Positions 34,886 through 45,988 of a stretch of 64,000 nt of DNA are shown piece by piece. Both the position numbers and the translations under genes were made by a program. The first letter of the stretch is position 1; each line of letters opens with the position of its first letter. Source of the stretch: Apophysomyces variabilis (taxonomy: Eukaryota > Mucoromycota > Mucoromycetes > Mucorales > Mucoraceae); contig MZZL01000409.1 in assembly GCA_002749535.1 (NCBI GenBank), positions 2,124,160 to 2,188,159 of the forward strand, in the 5' to 3' direction. The notes beneath the pieces are model-generated. The model was not told the DNA's origin and ran no database searches. It saw only the letters and a list, made by a program, of their open reading frames with translations.

Positions 34886-37800
34886 TTACCTTTGAACGGT
34901 GGTATCGGCAATATTGGATATTCCAGCGTCAAAATGGCTGGGATCAAATGGTGGCAACGTTATCCTCTCTGCAGAAAATAGGTTGCTGATCGCCGCTAGT
35001 CCGATGGCCACGGCGGCTTGAACGTCCCGATTTTGAGTCGTACGCCCTGCTTTAAAAGTAACACACTTCGAGTTGACGCAGCGCGAGCTTCCATTCATAG
35101 TACGCCATTTAATTTCCTTGTAACGACGCCCTTTTGGGTGAATTATCTTCTGAAAACAGAATACGCATGTTTGCGAGCTACGATGCTCATCTGTCATTGC
35201 CACTGGGGTGTACCTACGGTGTCTCGCCCGTAACCATTTGCCTCCACGCTTAGGATGGCCTTTCAATCTGGACCCAACACACGTCCCTTGGGTGCCAATC
35301 GCCATAACTGGTATTACCCTCCTTCCGCTATCATGTGGCCCCGCTTCCATCGCGATCTTTCTTCTCTCGTTTGCAGCCACTCTATCGTATATTCTCTCCT
35401 TGTAGAGATCTTGTATCACCTTTTCTTTGTGCCACCTGTTTGAATGGTAAAAATCCCTGAGCGTCTTTCTACAGCTCCGACCAATCTATAAATGTGTATG
35501 TTATCGATAGTTGTCCAAAAAAGACTAACGATTACCTTTTGACAACGAATAATATCTTGGACTGACATAGCTTTCTCCATCGAGGCTTCTTTCAATTGCT
35601 CTTCGGCTGCAAGAACCTCTGTATTCGACTGTGGCAATTATCACATAAGCACAACATATTGTAGCTGGCTTATTTACCTTCTTTCGTCGCTCCCGTTTCT
35701 TGCGGAATGTCCTTGCAAGTGTTTTTTCATCGAGCGATTTTGCCGTGATACGTATCGGCTTTGGTAGCTGGAGCATGTTAGTAGGAGAGACATCGATATC
35801 ATCATCGTGATCATTGACGTTATTGACACCCAGCATCGAATATCGATTGTAAAGCTGTAAATGGAAATCTGCTCTTTGTCTCGTAATAGGCACTGTAGTC
35901 GACAGCACTTGCAAACCGTAATCAGTGCCACTGAACGTTAGTACATTGTTCTGATCTTCTAAAAGTGGCCCAAGGTCTAGTCGGCCTACGCTGTCTTCAC
36001 AGCCGGGGCGTCTCCCACTTTGGGGTCTGCACAGGCTATCCTCCTCCTCCTCCTCATCCTCCTCCTCATTTTCCTCGTCGTTATTGTCGTTGTGCTTGTC
36101 CTTCTTTTTCTCCTTTTCTTTTTTGTATTTGGTATCTTCTTCATCACCGTCTGCTTCCTCCATTTTCTCGTCTTCTCCTCCTTTGCTTTTTCTCTCTTTT
36201 CTGCCAGCAGGACTTTTACCTTTTTTCTTTTGATGCGCTTTCACCAACTGTACGATTCTGTATATTAATATACGCTTTTATGTTGATGCAAGTTTGTATT
36301 CAACGTTACCTGTTCCAACTTGTACTTCTTCCGTCTTGCATTTGCTAACCGATCGTGTACTTGATTCAAAGCCATTTGTTGGTTTGACCAGTTCAATTTT
36401 GCAGCTTTTAAAGCTTCATAGCTCAGTTTCTGCTGTTGATATGCTGCTTCCTTTTCAGTAACGTTTTCATGTTTGTCTGCCTTTCTTTTGTCCCTTATGC
36501 GCTTTTGACAAATAGCTTGATTTTCCTGATAGCTAGAGCGCAAACCTGCAACTAACTTCGTGGCTTCTTTCACAAGCTTGGTGTGTTGACCTTTCAACGT
36601 TTCAAGAGTTTTTACATCCTTCTTTGTATCATCGAGAGTCTTTGCTAACTCAGGCGTGCTTTGTTGTTCGATGCTCGGCTCTTGGACGTAGGGTTCCTTT
36701 TTCCTATAATACTTCTTTCGTCTCGCCTCGTACCGTGATTCTATGGGTCTTCTTTGTTCACAAACGTTACCATCAATAATTGCTGTTTTCTGCGGAGTTA
36801 CTGTGATGCACCAGCGTGGTACCAACCCACGCTCCTTGCATGTTTTTTCAATAGCCTCTACGTTGAAAAACGATCCAATCACTGTTCGCTTTTCTGCTAT
36901 TGCTTCGTCTCTGTTTGTGAACACTGAGCCGTCTGCCTTGTAAATATCAAGCTGGGCATAGCTTGACCCAAACATTTCATACATGGCTACTGCATCTAGT
37001 GGTAGTGCGTGAACAGAAGCAGGGCTGATTGTGGGACATATCGAAGCAGTGAACTCTTGATATCCAATCGAACAGAGCAAAGCGTTCGCCAATACTACGA
37101 AATTGAGACGCAGCGGTATACAAGGAGCAATTTGTCCCCTAATGACGTACGGCCTTAATGCGTTTGCGATATTCACCACGGTATCGATTTCTTGAGGAGA
37201 AAATGCATCGTCCGCATGAGAGGTAGCTAGCACATCTTCCACTGTTACATGGCCGCTGATCTTATCTGACTGTAGGAGGGCTTTGGTAATAGCTTGCAGG
37301 ATACCGAGCTTTCGCCTGCTTGGCTCACTTGTCTCCTCCTTCTCCTCCTCCTCCAGTTCTTCTTCTATTTGTTCGAACACACCGATGTGTGTTTCACCGA
37401 GGGATATCAAAATCTTCGCTTGCTGCTCCTATTTTGCCACGTAAGCATATATCCTAATCAATAATGAAGTTTACCTCTTCTTTTGTAACCGACGCTCGGT
37501 TGTTCATTTGCTCTACTTTTATTGATTTTGGGTTGGACCTGGACTCCGATCGCGCCAGCAATTGGTTTTCGAGCCGTTCGATCGCCTCAGCACACGTCGC
37601 CGCACGCGTGGCTAGCCTTACCAAGATATCATCTTCTTCTTCCTGCTCGATCTGCTTCTTCAAGTTTCGCAATTGCTTTTTCTCGTTTTTTAATTTCCTT
37701 TTGATAGCTTTTTTCCGATATTGGTACTTGATCACTTGTTGCTGCTCGATTTCTTTTTCTCTTGCTAGTTTTGCCTTCTCTCTGATTTCTCGTACTTTTT

Positions 37801-38956
37801 CTTCACGCCTTGGTGCAAGATTAACACGGAGTAGAACACGCAATAAGTGATTCATGCTTCTGTTGTAAAGAGATCCTGCCCACATATTCTTTAAATTCGT
37901 CGAAAATTGCTTCATGTAAAAATGCGACGTCCTGCAAAGACCATCGGGAATTACAGGCTGATTGTCAAGAGTTTGATCATGGAACTGCATCCATAAGTAG
38001 TGTTTTTCTTTGCTCACGTTTCCTTTTGTGCCAAAATATAACCCGTGCAGAAATTGGATATGGTTCTCATTGAACATGGAAAGTAGATCGTTGTTTCGCC
38101 TGCCTGGCATCTCGTCAAGAAACTGCGAAAGATTATCTGGCATTGGGGCTACAGGTACAAAATAGTCATCTACCAGCATACTTTCGTCACGTAATTTTTC
38201 TTTGGGTACAACTGTACGGATATCGAAGCCAGTTGATGTTTGGTCCAATTCAGCTTTCACTGAACCTGATGCTGGGTCTAGAGACAAGGAAACTGACACG
38301 TATTTCAACATGGTAGCACGTACAACAGTTGCCAAGTCGGACACATAATCCGTCATTTGCACGGACGTCGACTCTACCGTGTGCATAAAAATCCTTTTCA
38401 GATTTTCGTCAAGATCCGGCCGCAGTACGGATTTCAAAGGAACTGTACATGTCCTGAAAAGGTTATCCGAGTCTTCATCTTTCTTTTTGGGTCTGTTCTG
38501 CTTTCCTTCAGCTTTGACCACAGCCAAGACATCATCGAAGTTATCGACCGCGCATTGTCTCCAAAATTCGCCTGTTTTATGGGACGACGAGAGTCTAGAA
38601 CGTATCTGTTTCTCTATTGTCCCTTTAGGGACGCCCGCTTTTTTGTCTGCTTCCTCAAAACTTCCTCGAGGGATTCTGTCTGCTTTTTCAAGAGCTTGTC
38701 GCAAACGATTCATCCTTTTTTCTTGAGCCTTCAGTCTCTTTTCTTTTGTTTTGGCAGACTGTTTTCCTTTCTTTGTTTTTCTAGAATTTTTTGTCTCATT
38801 TTTCCACAGTTCGTTTGCTATAGTACTCTTCAACTTCTGTAAAAGTACTCCAAGCAAGGTATTTTTGGCTTGATCGTAGGATATCTGAGGCTCTGTTTGC
38901 CTTTTCCTTTTTCTTCTGGCGCTACCGCGTGGTGTAGGTAATTGTATTTCGTTCAT
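34886..38956 (-). CDS. Intact large Fanzor-like (eukaryotic TnpB homologue) RNA-guided nuclease candidate
   Basis: Five exons on the minus strand (37475-38956, 36310-37428, 35678-36247, 35536-35628, 34886-35485) total 3864 nt, 1287 residues, with all four introns in phase 0. The N-terminal half (about residues 1-860) has Lys/Arg-rich coiled coils, an HTH-like segment and a conserved central region shared with the decayed copy at 1-2.5 kb. A Lys-rich then Glu/Asp-rich linker precedes a RuvC-I motif FSGTDYGL (Asp976). After a basic helix (TLRDFYHSNRWH) come VMAIGTQGT, DEHRSSQTC with Glu1188, a zinc finger (Cys1195, 1198, 1224, 1229) and RuvC-III NRDVQAA (Asp1242). This order is the TnpB/Fanzor C-terminal signature. 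The usual RuvC-II glutamate position appears to read AIGTQG; Glu1188 may be the alternative glutamate described for Fanzor proteins. It is much larger than typical Fanzors. Activity is inferred, not shown. Confidence 0.8.
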
Positions 38957-41479
38957 AAAAAATACAAGAAATGTTGGATCTAGTTCTCAAAAGTAGAACG
39001 GAAAGGTGAGATGCGAATTGTTCTCTGAACTGTTGTCCAATTTTCACTTGACAGATTGGACTGCGAACTTTTCTGATGAAAAAAAAAACTGAAACTTTAT
39101 CACTTTATTTATCGTGGCTAGCTCTCATGTAGTTGAAAAGGAGAAAGAAGATAACGAGAAAAATTCGATTCGGGCAACAGAGAAAAAATGGACAAGTCTT
39201 TATAACGGTTGGCAAAGAAGGGAAAGACCAAGGATACAAAGTATAAAGAACCTAGGTTATAGTGATTGCTATTGAGAAAGAAGCGGCAATACGAATAAAG
39301 AAAATCACAGGGAAGCAAGGGATAAAGGTTAAGCTGACTTGAATATTCATGATCGCACTCCCACTTTTATTCCTTACCTTTTACTACCTTTATATCCAAC
39401 CAATCTTGGTTCATGGAAAAAGATGGAAAAGGTTCGCTTGCAACGTATCAGCGAAAGAAGAAAACAAAGTACGAGAGCAGAAAAGGCACACAATTAAATG
39501 TCTTTGTGTCGGATACAGGCCGCATAATTGCTCCAGTTGGTTGGGTTGATTTAGCCTTGCATCAAAAGATCGATAAAAGCCGGGCACTTGCTGTACCCTT
39601 CCATCTCAAAATCAAAGACCTGCATGCTCCAGAAATCGCGTGGCCTCTGTTCGCAGTAACATCGTACATTGCAACAGAAATCTCATACAGTTGCGTAAAC
39701 GCGCCTCCGTGTTTACATAAAGGTAATACATGGACAAATTGGGAGGTACTTCACATGTATAATCTTTTTGGATTGCCCCCATCAACGGTCGATGTAATTG
39801 TATTTTTTCTCATAGACTTGTGGGTGATTTTTACTCTGCTGCCACATCTTCAAGTCCTTCCCATAAGAATGCCGATGTGAGTGTAATCTCAACGCTGTTT
39901 GAGTAAAGTAAAGACGGCAATCAACTTTTACGTACGAATCCCCCGTAAAATGTCCAAATTGCTAAGGTGTACCGTCGTTTTCTTTGGGATATCCTTGTAT
40001 GGAAACCACTTCTTCAAGACTAAGTTTTGCCTTGATTACGATGTGACCATCTGCGTACTGCTGACCGCTACGATAGACCTACAGAAAATTCAGCAAGAAA
40101 ATGCCTCCTACGGTTTAAATAAAGAATGAAATAGTAAGCACGTTATCATGAATTGCTTTCTGTTTCGATTTATATTGCGCTTTTGTGTTCGAGCTCTGCA
40201 TCTCCGTTTTCAAACTCAATGCATGCACCACAACTTCATGGTCCCGCATACAGTTTTGAATCGACTCCTATAATGCAGGCTCAATAGCATCAGCACTACT
40301 GCTTGCAACCGTTAGAGGGATATCTTCCTGCTGTTAGTCTGGGGTACATGCTTCGGAGGCACTGCTGTTGAACGATAATATTTGGAACGTTCGATGTAGT
40401 GCTTCACTAGCCTTTTAAAGATCTAGTTATCAAAAACTTTTAAGGAAAAAGGAAAGGAAAAGAAGTACATTTACAATCTTTATATAAAGAACAGCCATTT
40501 TGGGGAAAACGTACCCGGTTCGTTGATATATCCCCGCCATTACTACACTGTCTTATCTAAGTCAATAAAAACTTAACTTTAACTAGGAGATTTTCTCCAA
40601 GTTCAAAGAACCAAATACGGCCAGCTTCCAGATTTCTGATTATGTGAAGCTATGGTACTTTGTAAAAGGTATTTAAAAAGCTTAACACCTCGCTTATCAG
40701 TGTCAATGTATATGACTGAAAGCCCGAACTACTGATGATTTGATTCCATTTTGCGTTTAATAAGGGCAGCGATGTGTTGCAAATTCTTGCTGGCACACGA
40801 CAATAGGCATGTGTGTGGAAGAAACGCTATACTACAGATTAACCGAATGCTAAATAGATAACCCATTCAAACAGAAGCTTACTATAGTTTGAATTCGATC
40901 TGTTCTTTCTCTTTATTTTTTAGCTTCCATTACTTTTTTTCTCCAAGAAGATTAAGAAGACAATAGTGAATGAAGCTCACATTATCATTAGTTTATCCAC
41001 AGTTGTCTGCTTTGGATTTCCTGTTGTTATGTTCCCTTTTCTTTATATATTTTTTAACCTTATACACCTAACCTTATCTGAATTTAGATTTAGGTGGAAG
41101 TGACACACACAGAGATACTGTGAAGAGAGAGTTTTTGAAAATGTACGATCCCTGGATCATGGCCGGTCTTGTTGAGTATTTCAGTCTGGTCACAATTTGA
41201 CTGGTGACCTAAGTCATGACCCACTCCTGTTATACCCTAATAGTACCTGATAAACTAACTAGCTATCCTTGGCCTTTATACCAGCATTGACTATTAAGGC
41301 AGCATAGTGTTGATCAGAGTATTCCACCTATTGCCGGCCTTAATTGATTAAGCACAATATCCAAGTCAAGGTCAGACTTCCCCCAGCACCGAATCAGCTG
41401 CGTTCTGAACGATGGCGTATATCGCGCACAACCTGCTCTTGCACTTGTGCTGACTTTAAATCATATCTCTACTCTGTTC
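38957..41479. other. Spacer with an unassigned reading frame near the Fanzor 5' side
   Basis: On the + strand, 39413-39880 is open for 155 codons and 39899-40129 for a further 76 in another frame. The first has a weakly protease-like VSDTGRI segment and a hydrophobic stretch, but I cannot assign a family. Either could be an eroded gene or retroelement fragment. The rest (40130-41479) is AT-rich without features. Confidence 0.3.
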
Positions 41480-42710
41480 ATGACAAGCAATATCACGCAT
41501 AGCGATGTCTTGCAATTTCTCGTGCAACAAGGTTTCGCGAAAACTGCAGCAGTATTCAAGCAGGAAGCTATAAATTACTTGGGCGAGCAAGATGCATCTT
41601 TAGTTGATGTCATGGAAAAGTGCTCTGCCAATCTACAGAACCTTCAGCTTGAAAGGTAGGCAATGGCCCAAATCATATAGCAAGAGGCGCGCGTTTACAC
41701 GAGATTTGATTGTTCCAAGTCGCACAGAAATGGAGGCCGGTGATGGAGTGTTCTTTTCGACGTTGACTACTTCGCTGAGTACTATTCATCAAGGCAACAT
41801 TTTGGCGGTAGCGGTTGAGCCAAAAACGCATATACTTGCTTCGAGTGCCACAGACAAGACGGTGAAACTAACGTACAATGTTGGCAAGCAAGGTGAATCC
41901 ATATCAAAGACATGTGTACATCATCGTGCACCCGTTCTTAGCATCGATTTCCATCCAACTATCCCTCATCTGATGCTTACCGCATCCATGGATGGAACTG
42001 CTGTCCTCACTAATACCCAAGATATGGATGAAGTACATCAACGATTCACGGATCACAAAAAATACGTTATCCGTGGAATTTTCTCGCCTGGAGATGGCAA
42101 GTATATGGCCACGGCGTCCTATGATCGGACGGTGTGCATTTACTGTCAGGATGACGCCGAAGGTTTACCAAGTTACTCGCTGATGAAGCAGCTGACATTT
42201 ATTGGAAGTGTGGAAACTATCTGTTTCTCGGGGGAAACTCTTGTAGTGGGTGTACGAGATGATAACTATCTGCATTATATTGATCTTCCCGATCTGAAAG
42301 AAACACGATGTAATATGAACGCTAATGGAGACGATTGGGTTTCATTTTCTCCTGTGTGGCTTTCTCCTTCGCCAGACGGTCGCTTTTTGCTCTGTTCGAC
42401 AGACCATGAAAGCGGTAGAATGATCATGTTTGCATACAAGGAGTCTAGGCAAATCCAGAACTATTACGATTCACCAACAGATAATAAGTTCTCCACGCGC
42501 CGGCATGCTTTCCACCCGAGTGGCAAATATTTTTATGCTTCGGGTGGCGACGAGAATACGATTCGAGTGTACGAAGCAAGGTCTGGCAATATTGTTTCCC
42601 ATCTCCAAGGTCACACTTCCATGGTGCGAACCATGACACTGGATGTCCAGCTTGGACTGGTCACTGGTGGATACGATCATACCATGAACATATGGTCCAA
42701 TGCCTCATAA
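41480..42710 (+). CDS. LisH-WD40 repeat protein
   Basis: From ATG 41480 a LisH motif (SDVLQFLVQQGFAKTAAVFKQE) is followed by at least six WD40 repeats. Examples are HQGNILAVAVEPKTHILASSATDKTVKL, HRAPVLSIDFHP, HKKYVIRGIFSPGDGKYMATASYDRTVCIY and GHTSMVRTMTLDVQLGLVTGGYDHTMNIW. The total is 401 residues if 41656-41680 (GT...AG) is removed, because the frame changes there. A 25-nt intron is exceptionally short, so a sequencing error or real frameshift is the alternative. LisH-WD40 proteins usually act as adaptor or scaffold subunits; I cannot place this one in a named family. Confidence 0.8.
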
Positions 42711-42782
42711 ATTGTCCCGTATATCCTGTTAGACAGTAAAACCCCAAAGCATCCTCATCCTTTTTTACGTATGTTTTATTTT

Positions 42783-43961
42783 CTATGACGATTCTAAAAT
42801 GCTGCTTGATGAGCAAGTTTTCTCGATCTCGTCGACAAGATCTGCAAATTTTGACCGAGGAACAAGAAGCAATTTACGGGATGGTGCAATGCCGAAATCT
42901 GAGAAAGCGCGCTTTGCGTCTGCTGTTGCTTCCTTTTCACTGTTGGTGAATTTGAAGTCAAACTGATATGTCGCATATTTGGCAATGATTTCGTCTTCTG
43001 CTTGGAAATAGAATGTCTCACTAGATGCTGAAACCTTGCCCTTATTCTATGGACAATATCAATAAACTGATTCTACGCCCACAAGCAAAAAAAAAAAAAA
43101 AAAGAAAAAAAAAGGGACCTTTTTGCTCTTTTTTTGTTTCGGGTTATCATCTTCCTCACGTGTGTCCTCTTCGTCTACTGCCGATGCAACCTCCTTATAG
43201 GTTTTGGAGATAAACATGTACCAATCGAATGCATATGGCTCTTCCTAGATTTCCGCTATGAGCGCTTCAACCAAAAAAAAAAACTTTTTTTCAAATTCCA
43301 TTGTCTTGCCTTTTCAACAGCTTGCGCTATCTCTTGCTGCAACATGGTGTACATTGGAGGCATGATTTCGACAGGCATATTAATGAATCGTTCCGAAACT
43401 ACCCAGCCCACCGCAGCTGTTTCCAAACCAAGAATGTCATGTATAGCTTTGTACAATTTCTCGTTCTTTTTCGGACATTTCGCCAATAGATAGGAGCATA
43501 GAGACTGGATGCCTTCCTTTGTCTATAGTTGATAGAGTTAGATACATTGCCTTCTAAAATATTAATAAAGTGAACCTTTTGTTCTTTCAAGTTAATGATG
43601 CTCAAAATAGCGTATGGATCGGATTCCTGGCCGTCGACCTTTACTGTTGTACCGACATGGTTTTCTTCGATTAAGATATCGACAATATCACTGATATTAA
43701 TAAGTTCGCTATCGGATGAAAATAGTTGACTAAGGAGCCGTTTCAGGGCGTGGAAATCGATTTCCTCTGGATTATAGAAGTCGAAATCAACATCAACGAT
43801 GTCCTAGAGATCTGTTAAGCGAAAAGTCGAAACAGAGGATGCAGAAAGGGGGAGGTGTAGTGAGGAATCACCTGAGGAGCACCGTCGGATTCATCGGACG
43901 ATGAGACCTCTTTGTCCACAGAGCGCTCATCCTCTTCGGGTGCCTTTCTTTTGTTACTCAT
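42783..43961 (-). CDS. BCP1: BCP1/BCCIP family protein
   Basis: Five exons on the minus strand (43872-43961, 43576-43803, 43310-43522, 43119-43244, 42783-43046) give 306 residues, all introns in phase 0. The acidic N-terminus ([13 protein letters not shown]) is followed by the signature [24 protein letters not shown] and [13 protein letters not shown] strand, then CPKKNEKLY, a [17 protein letters not shown] block, [14 protein letters not shown] and a C-terminal [18 protein letters not shown]1 in yeast is needed for nuclear export of Mss4 and is a chaperone of ribosomal protein Rpl23. One intron has a GC donor (AAG|GCAAGA, 43245-43309), and another contains a long T run on the coding strand. 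The gene convergently faces the LisH-WD40 gene. Confidence 0.93.
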
Positions 43962-45988
43962 GCTAAATGAAGGTTTTTTCGCTTGATTGAGCAAGGCGAA
44001 TTGGTTGAGAAGGGAAGGTGAAAAACCACGCGTCACAAGTGGCTGTGGTCTGGACGTTCATGCGTGCATAATCCCATCATAGCTGAAATATCCGATCTGT
44101 ATATTACTATAATTTATCGTACTTTGTCGCATCAATGATGATCTCTCTTTATCCACGATGAATAACCAGCTTTATCCTATAAATACTGTTAGCTTTTTCT
44201 GAGTTATAGAACCTTGTCGCACAGGCAAAGTGGTCCTGGCATTTTCGGTTGGACAGAAGCTTTGATTCCAGGCTTGTCAAGGTCAAAGCATGAGCTGGAT
44301 GTTGAACTTTTTTACAGTCCACGGTCTTTCTCTCCTTGATTAAACCTAGCCATATCTTTTTCAAGGAACAAAGTGGTTTATACGATTCCACATCTCTTAG
44401 GACTCATGGTCGATGGATACAATAACGTTAACCATAACATCACGTAAAAATTGTGACCACAACTAGGTTTAAAGAAGAGACAAGACAAGAACAGAGTATG
44501 GGGCCTACAAAGCCATTAGCGCGAAATTCCCATTACTGAAATGGTATTTACAATTAGCTTGGTCGGAATAACATCACGAGTATGTTTTGCAATTCGGTTT
44601 TATTCATGCGAAGACATCAGTACATACCTGCCTAGTTACCTGCGAGCTAACGTTTACCGATAGAACAAAACTAAGATGTTATTACCCTTTTTCATAGATG
44701 GATGATAGCCTGGAGACTGATTAGCATAATCGCCAAATGTTGCCTTTGTCTGTTTATTTATTATTTATTGAATCATATTTCGTGTCCGGAAAAGAATCAA
44801 CTTTGACTTAAAACTGGATTGCAAATGCGCCCTTAGTGAGCAGGTTATACGGTTCTCCAGTGGACAAAAAATTCATTCGAGTAGCATGAAAGGTAATTCA
44901 TGGTTAGTATATGTGAATGATATACTAGGTGTGTTTTTACTTATTACCAGAGAGTAACCTCAACCCATGGGTTGGGGACCGCGGCGCAGCCAGTCTAGGG
45001 CAACCAACGGAATTGAAGAAATATTTTAATACACGATTTAAAAACTTGTAAGAAATAAAAGCTGCCAGAAGCTAGAGATCAAAAAAAAGTTGTCAACATG
45101 CATAATTATCAATCTAGTAAAAATATAAGCGATTTGTAGACACCGTTTCCCCATCCGGGGCATATTTACTCCCTAAGGAGGCGCTGGTGCTCTTTCTTTT
45201 GGGAAGAGACAAAGAAAGGAAATCAAAGTGAGAGCAGGGGGCCATGAGAGCGCAGGCACATCGATCGGATAGATCAAAAGAACGGCTAATCAACAAAAAG
45301 TAAGTCTAGGTGAAAAGAGTGCAATTGCAAAGCTTGTATACTTACCAACAGGTGAAAGAGTCCTGGCAAAAGAGAAGAAAAAGTTCAAAAAAGTAGAAGA
45401 AAGCGACAACAATTTCACATGCGTTTACAAAGGAATGTATCTAAAACATTGTGATGATGTTTTACCCAACATCATCCTGGGATAGGCTGGACCACACTCT
45501 TCAGGAACAGATAATGACAATAAAGATATTTGCTCGCTTAAAATGCAATGGAAGTGATATCGCTCATACAATGTAAGATAGCAGTTAGAAACATGGAAGC
45601 AGAGATGTATGCAATACCAACCCAAACTTGGATGACTTGTATGGGAAAGATTATCTGTCAAGGTAAAGACAAGCACGCATGCATATGTAGTAAGTTGCGA
45701 GAGTACAGCAACAGCGGTCAGCTCATCGGTTGTTCTCGTTCTGTTGCATCAAATGAACATTGTCAGTGGAGCAATAAGACTACGCTATTCTGTTATTATC
45801 TTTGACCTGAGCAAGATTTGAACTATGCACACTAAAAGCACGGCTTTTTCCTTTCAATCTTGACCGTTCTGTTACGGCAACATACTACCGTGAGATGTGT
45901 CACTGTCAACGCCAATTTTCCCATTTGCTAGCGCAAAAGTAGCCTAGGGACGGCGCAGACTACCATTAAAGTACTGTATTTCTTTGCT
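43962..45988. other. Intergenic region with a dispersed repeat
   Basis: No recognised gene. Segments at about 44900-44960 and 45700-45900 are similar in sequence and order to segments at 56330-56395 and 57450-57670, so this looks like one copy of an old dispersed element or duplicated promoter block (see findings). Confidence 0.4.
44880..45900 (+). repeat. Dispersed repeat copy A (partner at 56.3-57.7 kb)
   Basis: The left end shares CATGGTTAGTA and ATGATATACTAG-like blocks with copy B. The right end shares AAGATTTGRACTATG, ACTAAAAGCACGGCT and a TTACGGCA block with copy B. Both ends are in the same orientation, about 0.9-1.3 kb apart. The middle is poorly conserved. The type of element is unknown. 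Confidence 0.45.

Noticed and set aside
36020..36268. Leu/Val/Phe-rich frame resembling a membrane protein
   Set aside because: It is the antisense of the Glu/Asp- and Lys-rich linker of the Fanzor-like gene.
34600..39120. Terminal inverted repeats bounding the Fanzor-like gene
   Set aside because: I compared the flanks by eye and found no convincing inverted or direct terminal repeat, so the element boundaries are not claimed.
39413..39880. Retropepsin-like or retroelement protease (SDTGRI motif)
   Set aside because: Only a short DTG resemblance; the rest does not match a protease fold I know. Kept as unassigned.
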